A stretch of DNA of 54,392 nt from SIG587 sp045544035. GTDB lineage: Bacteria; Bacillota; Clostridia; Oscillospirales; Acutalibacteraceae. Position numbers and translations under genes: made by a program. The notes beneath the pieces are model-generated. The model saw only the letters and a program-made list of their open reading frames with translations, was not told where the DNA came from and made no database searches. Shown in pieces: positions 7,461 to 16,283 of the stretch; positions within the stretch are counted from its first letter, which is position 1; every line of letters starts with the position of its first letter. The DNA lies in the NCBI GenBank assembly GCA_045544035.1, contig JAZPYE010000020.1, forward strand, positions 1 through 54,392. The letters are read 5' to 3'.

Positions 7461-9872
7461 TTACTGTGCAGTAGAGCGAATTGCCGATTTTTCAGGAATA
7501 AAATTGAATTTATCCGTGAAAACATCATTCTTTTCACTGGTTAAGTTTTCATTTGCAAAAGCATCGTTTAGAATTTCAGTAACATTTTGTACGGGAACAA
7601 AATTAAGCTGTGTTTTCACTGTGTCATCAAGCTCACTTAAATCGGCAACATTTTCTTTGGGAATAAACACTGTTTTAATTCCACCGCGGTGTGCCGCCAT
7701 TGCTTTTTCTCTAAGACCGCCAATTTTAAGCACTCTGCCCCTGATTGTGACTTCACCCGTCATAGCAATATCACGGCGAACCTTTTTGCCCGTGAGGGCT
7801 GAAACAATAGCAGTGGTAATGGTTACGCCAGCCGAAGGACCATCCTTAGGAACGGCATTTTCGGGTGCGTGAATGTGAATATCCTTTGTTTTGTAGAAAT
7901 CACTGTCAACGCCCAAGATGTTTGCATTGGCACGAATAAATGTGATGGAAGCCCTGGCAGATTCCTTCATAACATCGCCGAGACATCCGGTAAGTTCAAT
8001 TTTTCCCGTTCCCTCCATAACGCAAACCTCAAGGGGTAACAGTTCTCCGCCGACACTGGTCCATGCAAGGCCATTAACAAGGCCGACCTCATCATTATTT
8101 TCGATTAAATCAACCGAATATTTTTGAGGACCGATAAGCTGATGCAAATCGGTTGCTTTTATAACTAATTTTGTGGCATTATCCTTAACAATCGCTTTAA
8201 CTGCCTTTCGGCAAAGGGTTGCAATTTGTCGCTCGAGTAGTCTTACACCCGATTCTCTAGTGTAACTGTCAATGAGTGCACAAATAGCCTCATCGGTGAT
8301 TTTGCAATCTTTAGCGGCAAGCCCGTGTTTACTAAATTGTCTTTTAACAAGGAATTTTTTAGCAATATTAAATTTTTCTTCCCTTGTATAGCTTGAAAGC
8401 TCAATGATTTCAAGTCGGTCAAAGAGGGCTGGCGGAATTGTATCCACCGAGTTTGCTGTTGCAATGAAAACTATCTTGCTTAAATCGTAAGGCAGTTCAA
8501 TGTAGTGGTCGGTAAAGGTGGAGTTCTGTTCCCCATCCAGCACCTCAAGAAGCGCGGCGGCAGGGTCGCCTTTATAATCACGACCTAATTTGTCAATTTC
8601 ATCAAGTAAAATAAGAGCATTGTTGCTGCCTGCCTGTTTTACGGCGTTTATAATTCTACCAGGCATTGCACCAATGTAGGTCTTTCTATGACCTCTGATT
8701 TCGGCTTCATCACTCACTCCGCCGAGAGAAAGCCTTGCAAAGTTTCTTCCCATACATTCGGCAATGGTTTTTCCAATTGAGGTTTTACCAACACCCGGAG
8801 GTCCCACAAGGCAAATTATCTGACCACTGATGTCGGTTTTAAGGTTATAAACACACAGCATTTCAAGAATTCTATCCTTAACCTTTTTCATGCCGTAAAA
8901 ATCGCGGTCAAGAATTTTTTGTGATCTTGCAATGTCTTTAGAAATTTTTGTAACACTGAGCCAAGGCAGTTCAAGGCAAATGTCAAGATAATTTCTTACA
9001 ACCGTAGCCTCGTGTGAGCCTGCAGGCATTTTTAACAGTTTATTAACCTCAATATGTAATTTTTCTTTGATTTCTTCAGGTGCGTTAAGGGCTGAAATTC
9101 GGCTTCGATAATCCTCAATTTCATCACCGCTGTCATCGCCGTAAAGCTCGTTATTAAGCGCTTTTATTTGCTCACGCATATAATATTCACGGTGCTGGTC
9201 ATCCATTGCCGTCCTTACCTCTGCATCGATTTTTTTATCGAAAGCAATGATTTGACCTTCCTTTTTAAGAAGGAGTGTGAGAGCTTTTGCACGATTAATT
9301 ACATTTGCTTCCTCAAGCAAAACATGTTTATCATCCATGGAAGCGGGAATTTGCATTGCAATGTAGTCGCAAAGATAGGAAAGGCTGTTAGCTGACATAA
9401 CCTCCATAATAATATCAGGAGGAATTCTGCCATTTACAATGGCATATTTTTCAAAATTTTCTTTTACCTTTCTAAAAAGTGCCTCAACATAGTTTTCGCT
9501 TCTTTTAATGGGTTCATCTTCAAAAAGGGTAATATCGGCTTTAAGGTGTGTGCCTTCACTATAAAGCAGATTAAGCTTTGCGCGTTTAGCACCACCAACC
9601 AGAACCCTGATTTCGTTTTCTGAAATCTTAAGAATGTGACGGATTTTCGCATAGCAACCGACGGTGTAAACATCGTTTTGTTTGGGGTCTTCAATGGCTG
9701 TTTCATACTGAGTTACAAGAAAAATACCTCTATCCCCTGCCATTGCCGATTTAATGGCTTCGATGCTCTTTTTTCTGCCGGCATCAAAATTTAGCACCAT
9801 ATTCGGGAAAACAATTAAGTCCCTGAGTGCCACACAGCTGACACCGTATAAATTACTGTTATTATTTATCAT
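7461..9872 (-). CDS. lon: ATP-dependent protease Lon (LonA)
   Basis: This 803-aa soluble AAA+ serine protease degrades damaged and regulatory proteins. It has an N-terminal LON substrate-binding domain (about 10-200), a coiled-coil region, and an AAA+ module with Walker A GPPGVGKT (357-364) and Walker B ALILLDEIDKLG. The C-terminal protease domain holds the catalytic Ser in PKDGPSAG and the dyad Lys about 40 residues later. AGGAGG precedes ATG 9872. The last 40 residues are an Asn/Lys/Phe-rich tail slightly longer than usual. A promoter lies at 9908-9936 and engB follows in the same operon. Confidence 0.96.
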   Translation of the reverse strand: MINNNSNLYGVSCVALRDLIVFPNMVLNFDAGRKKSIEAIKSAMAGDRGIFLVTQYETAIEDPKQNDVYTVGCYAKIRHILKISENEIRVLVGGAKRAKLNLLYSEGTHLKADITLFEDEPIKRSENYVEALFRKVKENFEKYAIVNGRIPPDIIMEVMSANSLSYLCDYIAMQIPASMDDKHVLLEEANVINRAKALTLLLKKEGQIIAFDKKIDAEVRTAMDDQHREYYMREQIKALNNELYGDDSGDEIEDYRSRISALNAPEEIKEKLHIEVNKLLKMPAGSHEATVVRNYLDICLELPWLSVTKISKDIARSQKILDRDFYGMKKVKDRILEMLCVYNLKTDISGQIICLVGPPGVGKTSIGKTIAECMGRNFARLSLGGVSDEAEIRGHRKTYIGAMPGRIINAVKQAGSNNALILLDEIDKLGRDYKGDPAAALLEVLDGEQNSTFTDHYIELPYDLSKIVFIATANSVDTIPPALFDRLEIIELSSYTREEKFNIAKKFLVKRQFSKHGLAAKDCKITDEAICALIDSYTRESGVRLLERQIATLCRKAVKAIVKDNATKLVIKATDLHQLIGPQKYSVDLIENNDEVGLVNGLAWTSVGGELLPLEVCVMEGTGKIELTGCLGDVMKESARASITFIRANANILGVDSDFYKTKDIHIHAPENAVPKDGPSAGVTITTAIVSALTGKKVRRDIAMTGEVTIRGRVLKIGGLREKAMAAHRGGIKTVFIPKENVADLSELDDTVKTQLNFVPVQNVTEILNDAFANENLTSEKNDVFTDKFNFIPEKSAIRSTAQ

Positions 9873-9907
9873 AAAGGAATTTCCTCCTAAAAAACGGATT
9901 TCTTAAT

Positions 9908-9936
9908 ATTATACTATAAAGAGAAAATTTCTTCAA
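9908..9936 (-). promoter_or_regulatory. Sigma-A promoter of lon-engB
   Basis: On the minus strand, -35 TTGAAG (9931-9936), a 17-bp spacer and -10 TATAAT (9908-9913), about 30 bases before the lon ribosome site. No CIRCE or CtsR-like repeat was noticed. Confidence 0.7.
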
Positions 9937-9953
9937 CAAAATTTGCAAAAAAT

Positions 9954-9977
9954 AAGAGCAGGAAATTTCCTGCTCTT
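9954..9977 (-). terminator. Terminator of the GH2 gene
   Basis: A perfect 24-base palindrome (12-bp arms 9954-9965 and 9966-9977) begins eight bases past the GH2 stop. It is followed on the minus strand by ATTTTTT. Confidence 0.8.
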
Positions 9978-9985
9978 AAAATTAT

Positions 9986-12238
9986 TTATTTAGATTTAGG
10001 CTTTTTTATTTTGTTAAGTTTAGCGTTTAGATCAAGGAGCTGTTCCTTTGTAAACTTAATGTCAGCCATACCACCCATAAGGGTAAAGAGGCGAAGAACG
10101 GTGAAGCCGCCCATCATGCTCATCATATCAGGACCGATTTCAAAGCCCATGGCTTCCATTTTACCATCTTTGCCCTTGCCGCCTAAAAGCTTGCCAGCAA
10201 GGCTCATAAAGAGCATCTTGCCCTGCAAGGTAGCTAGAACATCGCTCATTTTATCGTTTAATGAGAGATAGCCCTCAGGAGCATCAATATCAAACCAGTT
10301 AAGAATTGCGCCCTTTTCTTTAAGGCGGTATTCCTCGTTAAAGGTGTCAACCTTGCGAATAACGCTTTCATCCTTAAATTCTCCTGCAACGGCGGTAAGC
10401 TTGGTTTCGCCTTCATTCTTAACATCGAAATAGAAGAAATGGTTATCGGCTGTCTTTTTGCCAATAGAAACGCCGTTTGCAAAGAGTTCAACCTCGGGAA
10501 GATTTGAGTAAACGGTAACCTTGGTTACATCCTCTACCCTATCAATGTATCTCTTGCTGCAAAGGTGAACGAATTTTTCATCGGAAAGCCATGCTTTGTA
10601 GGCATAGAAAGCATCCTTTTTGTATTTACGGTCAATGGTTACAAGACCTTTATGGTTCTGACCGTTTTCGCCACCCTCGTTACGAGCATCAGCACCAAAG
10701 TCAAACATATTCCAAACATGGGTTGCCCACATATATTTGCGGGTGAATAACTGTTTAATAAGCTCTTCATGATAATATGCCTGATATTCCTCGGTGTAAT
10801 CACCCTGGCGGGGGTCAGAGGTGTGCCAGTTAAGGGCTTCACAGCCATATTCAGAACAACCGATAGGAATGTTCGGGTGTGTTTTGTGGAACTTATCAAA
10901 CCAAGGACCGTTCATATCGGTTTCGCCGCCGTACCAACCAAAATAGTGGTTGTAAGATACAACGTCGGGAATTTGGAGATATGGATCATCCATTTTACAC
11001 ATTGAAACAGCCGCAATCGTTGTTAAACGGGTTTTGTCCATTTCATGACAAAGGTCGTTAAGAATGTGGTGGTTTTCAAGCAAATCATCATCGCTTCCGC
11101 CGATACCGATTTCATTGGAAAGACCCCAAACAACAATGGAAGGATGGTTGTAGTTTTGGGCAATTAACTCTTTCATTTGTGAAATGGTGTTCTCACGACC
11201 TGTAGGCATATGCTTTGAAATGTAAGGAATTTCAGCCCAAATTACAAGGCCGTATTCATCGCACAAATCATAGAAATATTGGTCGTGTTGATAATGAGCC
11301 AAACGAATGGTTGTTGCACCAAGCTCATAAATCAACTCAATGTCTTCCTTATGGTCCTCTTTTGAAAGAGCGTTACCCTTGCCCCAACGGTCCTGGTGTC
11401 GTGAAACACCGCGCAAGGGGTATTCTTCGCCGTTTAAAATGAAGCCGTTATCGGGGTCAATTTTAAAGGTGCGGCAGCCAAAACGGGTAAAAATATTATC
11501 AAGAACGGTTCCGTCCTCAATAAGCTCGGCTTTAGCAGTGTAAAGATAGGGATTTTTTCTGCCGTGCCAAAGGGTTACATCTTTAATGCCTAGAACAACC
11601 TTTGTATCGTTAGAAATGGTTTCGGCAACAACATTTCCCTCTTTATCCTCAATGGTATAATGAATCTCTTGACCAATTTTGCTGTTTGTTACAAAGGTTT
11701 CAATGGTAACATCTGCATCGGCGCCCTTGATTTCAGGAGTAACTGCAATGCCTGGGCCACCGTAATAATCAAGGTCAAAGTGAGAGTTGTTAACGCAGAT
11801 AATGTTAACATCTCTGTAAATACCGCCGTAGAAAGTGAAGTCAGCCATTTGAGGATAGACTGTTTCGTTGGCGGAGTTGTCAACAGCGATAACAATTAAA
11901 TTCATTGCTTCAAGACTGTCGGTTAAATCAACGCGCCAGGTGGAATAACCGCCGTCATGATGAGCAATATTTTTTCCGTTGATATACACATCGGCAGAGG
12001 AATTTGCGCCCCTTATTTCAAGATAGTAACGGTCGGCTTCGGGCAAATCAGATTTATTAAGTTTCTTTGCATAGTAAGCGGTGCCGCGATAATAATCGTT
12101 GTCACCATCCTGACCATCAATAGCGTTCCAGCAGTGTGGCAGGTTTACAAAGCACCATTTATTTGAAATCTCTGTTGGGATTTCGGTTGCCTGCTTTGAA
12201 AATGCCCACTTAGCATTAAAATTAAGAATTTTTCTCAT
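9986..12238 (-). CDS. Glycoside hydrolase family 2, probable beta-glucuronidase
   Basis: This 750-aa intracellular retaining glycosidase starts at ATG 12238 behind GGAGG. It has no signal peptide. The N-terminal jelly-roll (about 1-165) and Ig-like domain (to about 255) precede a TIM barrel with acid/base Glu376 in WGLSNEIG and nucleophile Glu463 in GCSEYG. An N-x-K-G motif (N528, K530) follows. In E. coli beta-glucuronidase this motif binds the substrate carboxylate, but similar motifs occur in some GH2 beta-galactosidases, so it is not proof. The gene sits beside a GPH symporter and a complete glucuronate-to-KDPG route, which is the main reason to call it a beta-glucuronidase. A C-terminal helical extension of about 90 residues (660-750) is unusual relative to E. 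coli GusA. Its own promoter and operator lie upstream. Confidence 0.85.
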   Translation of the reverse strand: MRKILNFNAKWAFSKQATEIPTEISNKWCFVNLPHCWNAIDGQDGDNDYYRGTAYYAKKLNKSDLPEADRYYLEIRGANSSADVYINGKNIAHHDGGYSTWRVDLTDSLEAMNLIVIAVDNSANETVYPQMADFTFYGGIYRDVNIICVNNSHFDLDYYGGPGIAVTPEIKGADADVTIETFVTNSKIGQEIHYTIEDKEGNVVAETISNDTKVVLGIKDVTLWHGRKNPYLYTAKAELIEDGTVLDNIFTRFGCRTFKIDPDNGFILNGEEYPLRGVSRHQDRWGKGNALSKEDHKEDIELIYELGATTIRLAHYQHDQYFYDLCDEYGLVIWAEIPYISKHMPTGRENTISQMKELIAQNYNHPSIVVWGLSNEIGIGGSDDDLLENHHILNDLCHEMDKTRLTTIAAVSMCKMDDPYLQIPDVVSYNHYFGWYGGETDMNGPWFDKFHKTHPNIPIGCSEYGCEALNWHTSDPRQGDYTEEYQAYYHEELIKQLFTRKYMWATHVWNMFDFGADARNEGGENGQNHKGLVTIDRKYKKDAFYAYKAWLSDEKFVHLCSKRYIDRVEDVTKVTVYSNLPEVELFANGVSIGKKTADNHFFYFDVKNEGETKLTAVAGEFKDESVIRKVDTFNEEYRLKEKGAILNWFDIDAPEGYLSLNDKMSDVLATLQGKMLFMSLAGKLLGGKGKDGKMEAMGFEIGPDMMSMMGGFTVLRLFTLMGGMADIKFTKEQLLDLNAKLNKIKKPKSK

Positions 12239-12270
12239 AAGAACCTCCAATAAAATTAAGCGCTAAATAA

Positions 12271-12308
12271 ATTATAAACGAAATTAAAAGCAATGTGTAA
12301 ACACATTG
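12271..12308 (-). promoter_or_regulatory. GH2 promoter with overlapping palindromic operator
   Basis: On the minus strand a -10 TATAAT (12271-12276) lies about 24 bases before the GGAGG site. A palindrome with perfect 8-bp arms, CAATGTGT-AA-ACACATTG (12291-12308), covers the -35 region. The palindrome suggests a dimeric repressor (GntR or LacI size). No such regulator is in the window, so the binder is unknown. The terminator at 12329-12357 separates this promoter from the transporter gene. Confidence 0.5.
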
Positions 12309-12328
12309 TAAATTTCTTATAGAAAAAT

Positions 12329-12357
12329 ACCACCCTACCGTAAACCGATAGGGTGGT
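12329..12357 (-). terminator. Terminator of the GPH transporter gene
   Basis: A 9-bp perfect stem (12329-12337 with 12349-12357) lies just past the transporter stop at 12371, followed by ATTTTTC on the minus strand. It separates the transporter from the GH2 gene downstream. Confidence 0.7.
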
Positions 12358-12370
12358 AAAAAACCTAAAC

Positions 12371-13840
12371 TTATTCGGTTACGGCTTCAACACCACGACG
12401 CTCTGCAAGTTCAGCGTTCATTTTTTCCATTGTTTTCTTATCAAGATTGTAGATAACAGCAATGCCAATAAACTGCATAATTGCGCTGAAGAGGTAGAGG
12501 CCTGCAACAAGCCAGCACATATTGTAGGATGTTGCGGCAGACTGACCGGCAGTTCCTAAATCGGAAACATAACCTAAAGCGCCCATGATAAGCAGAACGA
12601 TGGAAGGACCAACGCCCTGTGCTAACTTACGGAAGAAGGAGTGAAGTGAATAAACTGTTCCTTCTTCGCGGCTGCCAGTTTTCCACTCGTTATAGTCAAT
12701 AGCATCAGCCATAAGAGCCCAGGAAACACAGGTGTAAACGCCCATGCCAAGACCAAAGATAATAAGACCAACGAGATAGAGAATCATAGAAATGCCCTTG
12801 TCAGGAACTAAGGGGAATACAAGCATAAATACGCCGCCAATAAGTGAAACGATTGTACCGGCAACGGAAGCCTCTTTTTTACCGAACTTATTAACAATCT
12901 TCTTAATGAATGGCATAAAGAGGAACATTGGTAGGAAGCCAACCAACTGAACAACACCCGAAAGCTCAGCCATTCCAAAGTAGGTAGCAAACATAATTGC
13001 AACAGCGGTTGTTGCGGCGTTCATACCAAGGAACATACCCATTGCGGCAAGTGTTGCGCCAACAGCGGGACGGTTTTTCATAAAGTTACCGAATGCTTTA
13101 ACAACATTGAACTTTTGAGTATCATTTGTTTTAACTAAATTCTCATCAACACGAATGGTGATGGTTTTAATCATAAACAAGAAAGCGATAAAGCCTAAAA
13201 CGCCCATAATAAGAGCGGCAATAAATACACGGTCACCAAGTAATTCTTGAACTTGAACACCGGTTTCCTCATTAATAACAGGGTTTCCGTTTTCATCAAA
13301 AACTTTTTTCCAGATAAGCATAGGAAGAATAACGTTGGGAAGAAGGTTACCGACCATTGAACCAACAGAACGCCAAGTGGAAAGCTGTGCGCGCTCACCT
13401 GCATCTTCGGTAACGAGAGAGAGCATTGAACCGTAAGGAACATTGGCAATTGTGTAGAAAGCATCCCAGATTATGTATCCCAGAATAAAAAGAATTGACT
13501 TAACTACAACGGGTGCATTTGGGAAAGGCAGGAATACAGCGGCGCCGCCTACTAAAAGACCGCAAGCACCAATAAAAATGTATGTCTTGAATTTTCCCAT
13601 TTTGTATTTTCTTCTGTCAGCGTCAATCATAGAACCGATAATCGGGTCATTGATAGCGTCCCAGATTTGAACAACCAGCAATAATGCTGATAACAAACCG
13701 GTCTCTAACATCATGTAAACGAGCCAGAAGGTTTGAACGGTGCCTTTGAGTGCAAAACTCATGTTACAACCAAGGTCACCGGCTGCGTATGCGATTTTGT
13801 CACGCATACCGAATTTACGGAGTTTTGATTTGTTTTCCAT
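12371..13840 (-). CDS. GPH-family sugar:cation symporter (probable glucuronide transporter)
   Basis: This 489-aa membrane protein has about 12 hydrophobic segments. It starts at ATG 13840 behind GAGAGG. The opening FGMRDKIAYAAGDLGCNMSFAL is the hallmark of the glycoside-pentoside-hexuronide:cation symporter family (MelB, GusB, XylP, UidB). An internal VPYGSMLSLVTEDAGERAQLSTWR segment is the conserved cytoplasmic loop between the first halves. The substrate is inferred from neighbours to be a glucuronide or related glycoside, which the adjacent GH2 enzyme would split. The coupling ion could be H+ or Na+. It is divergent from an AraC regulator. Its upstream -10-like ATTATA (13862-13867 on the plus strand) lacks a good -35, consistent with activator control. 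Confidence 0.88.
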   Translation of the reverse strand: MENKSKLRKFGMRDKIAYAAGDLGCNMSFALKGTVQTFWLVYMMLETGLLSALLLVVQIWDAINDPIIGSMIDADRRKYKMGKFKTYIFIGACGLLVGGAAVFLPFPNAPVVVKSILFILGYIIWDAFYTIANVPYGSMLSLVTEDAGERAQLSTWRSVGSMVGNLLPNVILPMLIWKKVFDENGNPVINEETGVQVQELLGDRVFIAALIMGVLGFIAFLFMIKTITIRVDENLVKTNDTQKFNVVKAFGNFMKNRPAVGATLAAMGMFLGMNAATTAVAIMFATYFGMAELSGVVQLVGFLPMFLFMPFIKKIVNKFGKKEASVAGTIVSLIGGVFMLVFPLVPDKGISMILYLVGLIIFGLGMGVYTCVSWALMADAIDYNEWKTGSREEGTVYSLHSFFRKLAQGVGPSIVLLIMGALGYVSDLGTAGQSAATSYNMCWLVAGLYLFSAIMQFIGIAVIYNLDKKTMEKMNAELAERRGVEAVTE

Positions 13841-13979
13841 AAATACATTTCCTCTCTTAAAATTATAATGTGCTCAACCCCAGAGCGTTACATATTCATT
13901 ATAACTTACCAGAAAAACTTTTGTTAGGAAAATTTTTAATTGTTTTTGCACAATTTTTATATTGGGTTATATATTTTCG

Positions 13980-14008
13980 TTGAATTTTATTTTAAAATGT
14001 ACTATAAT
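13980..14008 (+). promoter_or_regulatory. Sigma-A promoter of the first AraC regulator
   Basis: -35 TTGAAT (13980-13985), a 17-bp spacer and -10 TATAAT (14003-14008), about 50 bases before the start codon. It lies in the divergent region shared with the transporter gene. Confidence 0.65.
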
Positions 14009-14065
14009 AATTCAAAAAGACTAATAAAATTTGTAATTGATTACCAATAATGGCGGGTGAAATCT

Positions 14066-15298
14066 TTGAAATACACGGCAGAACTGAATTTACTGCAAAA
14101 TTCATTGAGAAAATGTCGCATCAACACAACAATATTAAAGCACAATAACTGCATTGACAGCAGTGTTGATAATGGGTTACGCCTTTTGCTTAACTTAAAA
14201 AATGAATATAAAAAGACTTTTTATGAGGTTTTTGGCGACATTGAGGATAAAACGGTTTACTCCTTTACCGATAGGTTTTCGGGAAGTTATATTTTTTTCT
14301 GTTTACCTGAGAGTGACGGAAATATTTTGCTAATCGGTCCTTTTTTGAAAACGCTCATAACAAAAGAGGATATCGTTTACCTAATGAGACAGCTTAAAAT
14401 CGATTTTAAATACTTAAAGATATTAGAAAATTACTACAGCGGTATGCCATATGTTGCGGATTCAACCCTCTTTTTTAATTTTGTGGAAGCCTTTTGCGAG
14501 AGCGTTTGGCAGAGTACCGGGCCGGTGCAATACATTGAGTTAGAACAAGAAAAGGTCGCTCCCCTTCCCATTTTACAAAAAGATGAAAACAACTTTGATG
14601 ATGAGGAAAAAACACTTGTTAACATGAAAATGATGGAGACACGCTACAACTTTGAAAACGAGCTTATTAACGCTGTTTCTCGCGGTCAAATCCACGTTGT
14701 TGAAAAGTTAATATCAAACTTTACAGAGATTTCTTTTGAGGATAGAATTACCGATAAGCTTCGAAACTATAAAAACTATGCAATTATAATGAACACAATA
14801 TTAAGAAAAGCCGCCGAAAGCGGCGGCGTTCATCCTTTATATATTGATAGGGTTTCTTCAAACTTTGCAAAGGAAATTGAGGATGTTTCAAATTTAACTG
14901 CAATTTCTGCTCTAATGTCAAAAATTTTGAGAAAATACTGCTATCTTGTTAAAGAGAACTCCACAAGAAGGTATTCTGCACCCGTTCAAAAGGCTATTAT
15001 TTTCATTGACAGCGACCTAACCGCCGATTTAAGTTTAAATCATCTTGCCGAACTACAAAACATTAGTCCACCGTATCTTTCTAATATTTTTCACAAAGAA
15101 ACTGGAGAAAAATTAACCGATTATGTTAATAAGAAAAGGGTTAATTATGCTAGGCAGTTGCTTGACACAACAAATTTGCAAATTCAAACAATTGCGCAGC
15201 GTTGCGGTATTGTTGACATACACTATTTTTCAAGAATTTTTAAAAAATATGTTAAAAAAACACCTAAAGAATATCGTGAATATTCAAGAAAGAATTAA
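14066..15298 (+). CDS. AraC/XylS family transcriptional regulator
   Basis: This protein is about 410 aa. Either GTG 14057 or, more likely, TTG 14066 is the start; the latter has GCGGGTG six bases before it. The C-terminal 100 residues are two helix-turn-helix motifs of the AraC type: ADLSLNHLAELQNISPPYLSNIFHKETG, then LQIQTIAQRCGIVDIHYFSRIFKKY and KKTPKEYREY. The long N-terminal part (about 290 aa) has no domain I recognise. Its SYIFFCLPES and ILLIGPF strands suggest a sensor of the PocR/GAF-like kind seen in YSIRK-type or gut AraC proteins. It is divergent from the GPH transporter and probably activates it. It ends in a 4-base overlap with the next, convergent AraC gene. Confidence 0.85.
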   Translation: MKYTAELNLLQNSLRKCRINTTILKHNNCIDSSVDNGLRLLLNLKNEYKKTFYEVFGDIEDKTVYSFTDRFSGSYIFFCLPESDGNILLIGPFLKTLITKEDIVYLMRQLKIDFKYLKILENYYSGMPYVADSTLFFNFVEAFCESVWQSTGPVQYIELEQEKVAPLPILQKDENNFDDEEKTLVNMKMMETRYNFENELINAVSRGQIHVVEKLISNFTEISFEDRITDKLRNYKNYAIIMNTILRKAAESGGVHPLYIDRVSSNFAKEIEDVSNLTAISALMSKILRKYCYLVKENSTRRYSAPVQKAIIFIDSDLTADLSLNHLAELQNISPPYLSNIFHKETGEKLTDYVNKKRVNYARQLLDTTNLQIQTIAQRCGIVDIHYFSRIFKKYVKKTPKEYREYSRKN

Positions 15299-16158
15299 AT
15301 TTTTTTAGTTTTTTCAACGCCACTTGGACTAATTCCATATTCAGCCTTAAAGGCTCTGAAAAAATTTGTGTAATCCTTAAAGCCGCAAAGGGCACTTGCC
15401 TCCCCCGCTGTTTTACCATCGGCAATCATTTGGCGTGCAATTACAAGCCTTTTAATTGTGATATAACGATAAAGGCCAATTCCAACTGAATTTGTGAATT
15501 CGTGGGAAAGATGATATTTACTAACAAAAAAGTGCTGTGCTATTTTTTCCAATGACAGTTCATCACTTAGATGCTCGGAAACATATTTTAAAACCCCCGA
15601 AACCAATGGAGATTCCTTTTTTTGCTTTAAATTATCCTTTTGTAAAACCGACATACGGTTAATTTCAACCATAAATTGCAAGAATATACCGTAAGCACAA
15701 AGTTTGTTACCATAAGAATTTCCGTAGAATTCTCTGATTAAATCGCCAAGCCTTGCAATAATTCCTGAGCGTTCAAATTCATCGGGGCGCAACAAATTTT
15801 TATGGTCGGGGTCGCTAACATCAAAGCATTTCGTTAAATCCTCAGTCTTTTTCGATAAACTTTCAAGATAATTCTTATCAATCCAAAGCACAATGCGCTC
15901 ATAATTTTTACTGTCACTTTTAAGAATTGGTCGGTGAAGTTCCATTGGGTTAATAAGCAGTAAATCACCTTTTTTAAGCCTGTAAAGACTGCCTTCAACC
16001 CAATATTCCACATCGCCATCCAAAAAGCAATAAACCTCATAAAAGTTATGATGGTGTACCTGAACATCCTCGGCACCCGATTTTTTATAATGAAAAACCT
16101 CAAACTCGTTGCTTTTCATAACCTGGCGCGGGTCAAAACTTTGTGAAATTTCTCGCAT
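15295..16158 (-). CDS. AraC family regulator with cupin sensor
   Basis: This 287-aa protein starts at ATG 16158 behind AAAGGAG. The N-terminal cupin barrel shows VQVHHHNFYEVYCFLDGDVEYWVEG and LKKGDLLLINPMELHRP, the classic AraC-type sugar-binding arm. The C-terminal DNA-binding domain shows LSLEKIAQHFFVSKYHLSHEFTN and GKTAGEASALCGFKDYTNFFRAFKAEYG. It is divergent from the uxaC operon, with half-site-like repeats between them at 16195-16230. It is therefore the likely activator of glucuronate breakdown genes, with a uronate or its isomer as the probable effector. Confidence 0.88.
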   Translation of the reverse strand: MREISQSFDPRQVMKSNEFEVFHYKKSGAEDVQVHHHNFYEVYCFLDGDVEYWVEGSLYRLKKGDLLLINPMELHRPILKSDSKNYERIVLWIDKNYLESLSKKTEDLTKCFDVSDPDHKNLLRPDEFERSGIIARLGDLIREFYGNSYGNKLCAYGIFLQFMVEINRMSVLQKDNLKQKKESPLVSGVLKYVSEHLSDELSLEKIAQHFFVSKYHLSHEFTNSVGIGLYRYITIKRLVIARQMIADGKTAGEASALCGFKDYTNFFRAFKAEYGISPSGVEKTKKI

Positions 16159-16194
16159 AAAATGCTCCTTTATATATTATAAGGTTATATTACC

Positions 16195-16230
16195 GCAATA
16201 TTTGCAATATGTCAAACAATTTGTGCAATT
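16195..16230 (+). promoter_or_regulatory. Candidate AraC-type operator in the uxaC control region
   Basis: Three direct copies of GCAAT(A/T) start at 16195, 16204 and 16225. The second and third are 21 bp apart, two helical turns, the spacing typical of AraC-family half-sites. They lie between the AraC gene start (16158) and uxaC (16284). A weak -35/-10-like pair lies just downstream (TTGCGA near 16235, TATATA near 16260). The motif assignment is inference. Confidence 0.4.
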
Positions 16231-16283
16231 AACATTGCGAAAAAATGTGTTAAAATTTGTATATAGTACAGAAAGGTTGTGTT

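Noticed and set aside
9986..12238. Calling the GH2 enzyme LacZ-type beta-galactosidase
   Set aside because: The motifs alone cannot exclude it, but the neighbours form a uronate pathway and there is no galactose gene in the window.
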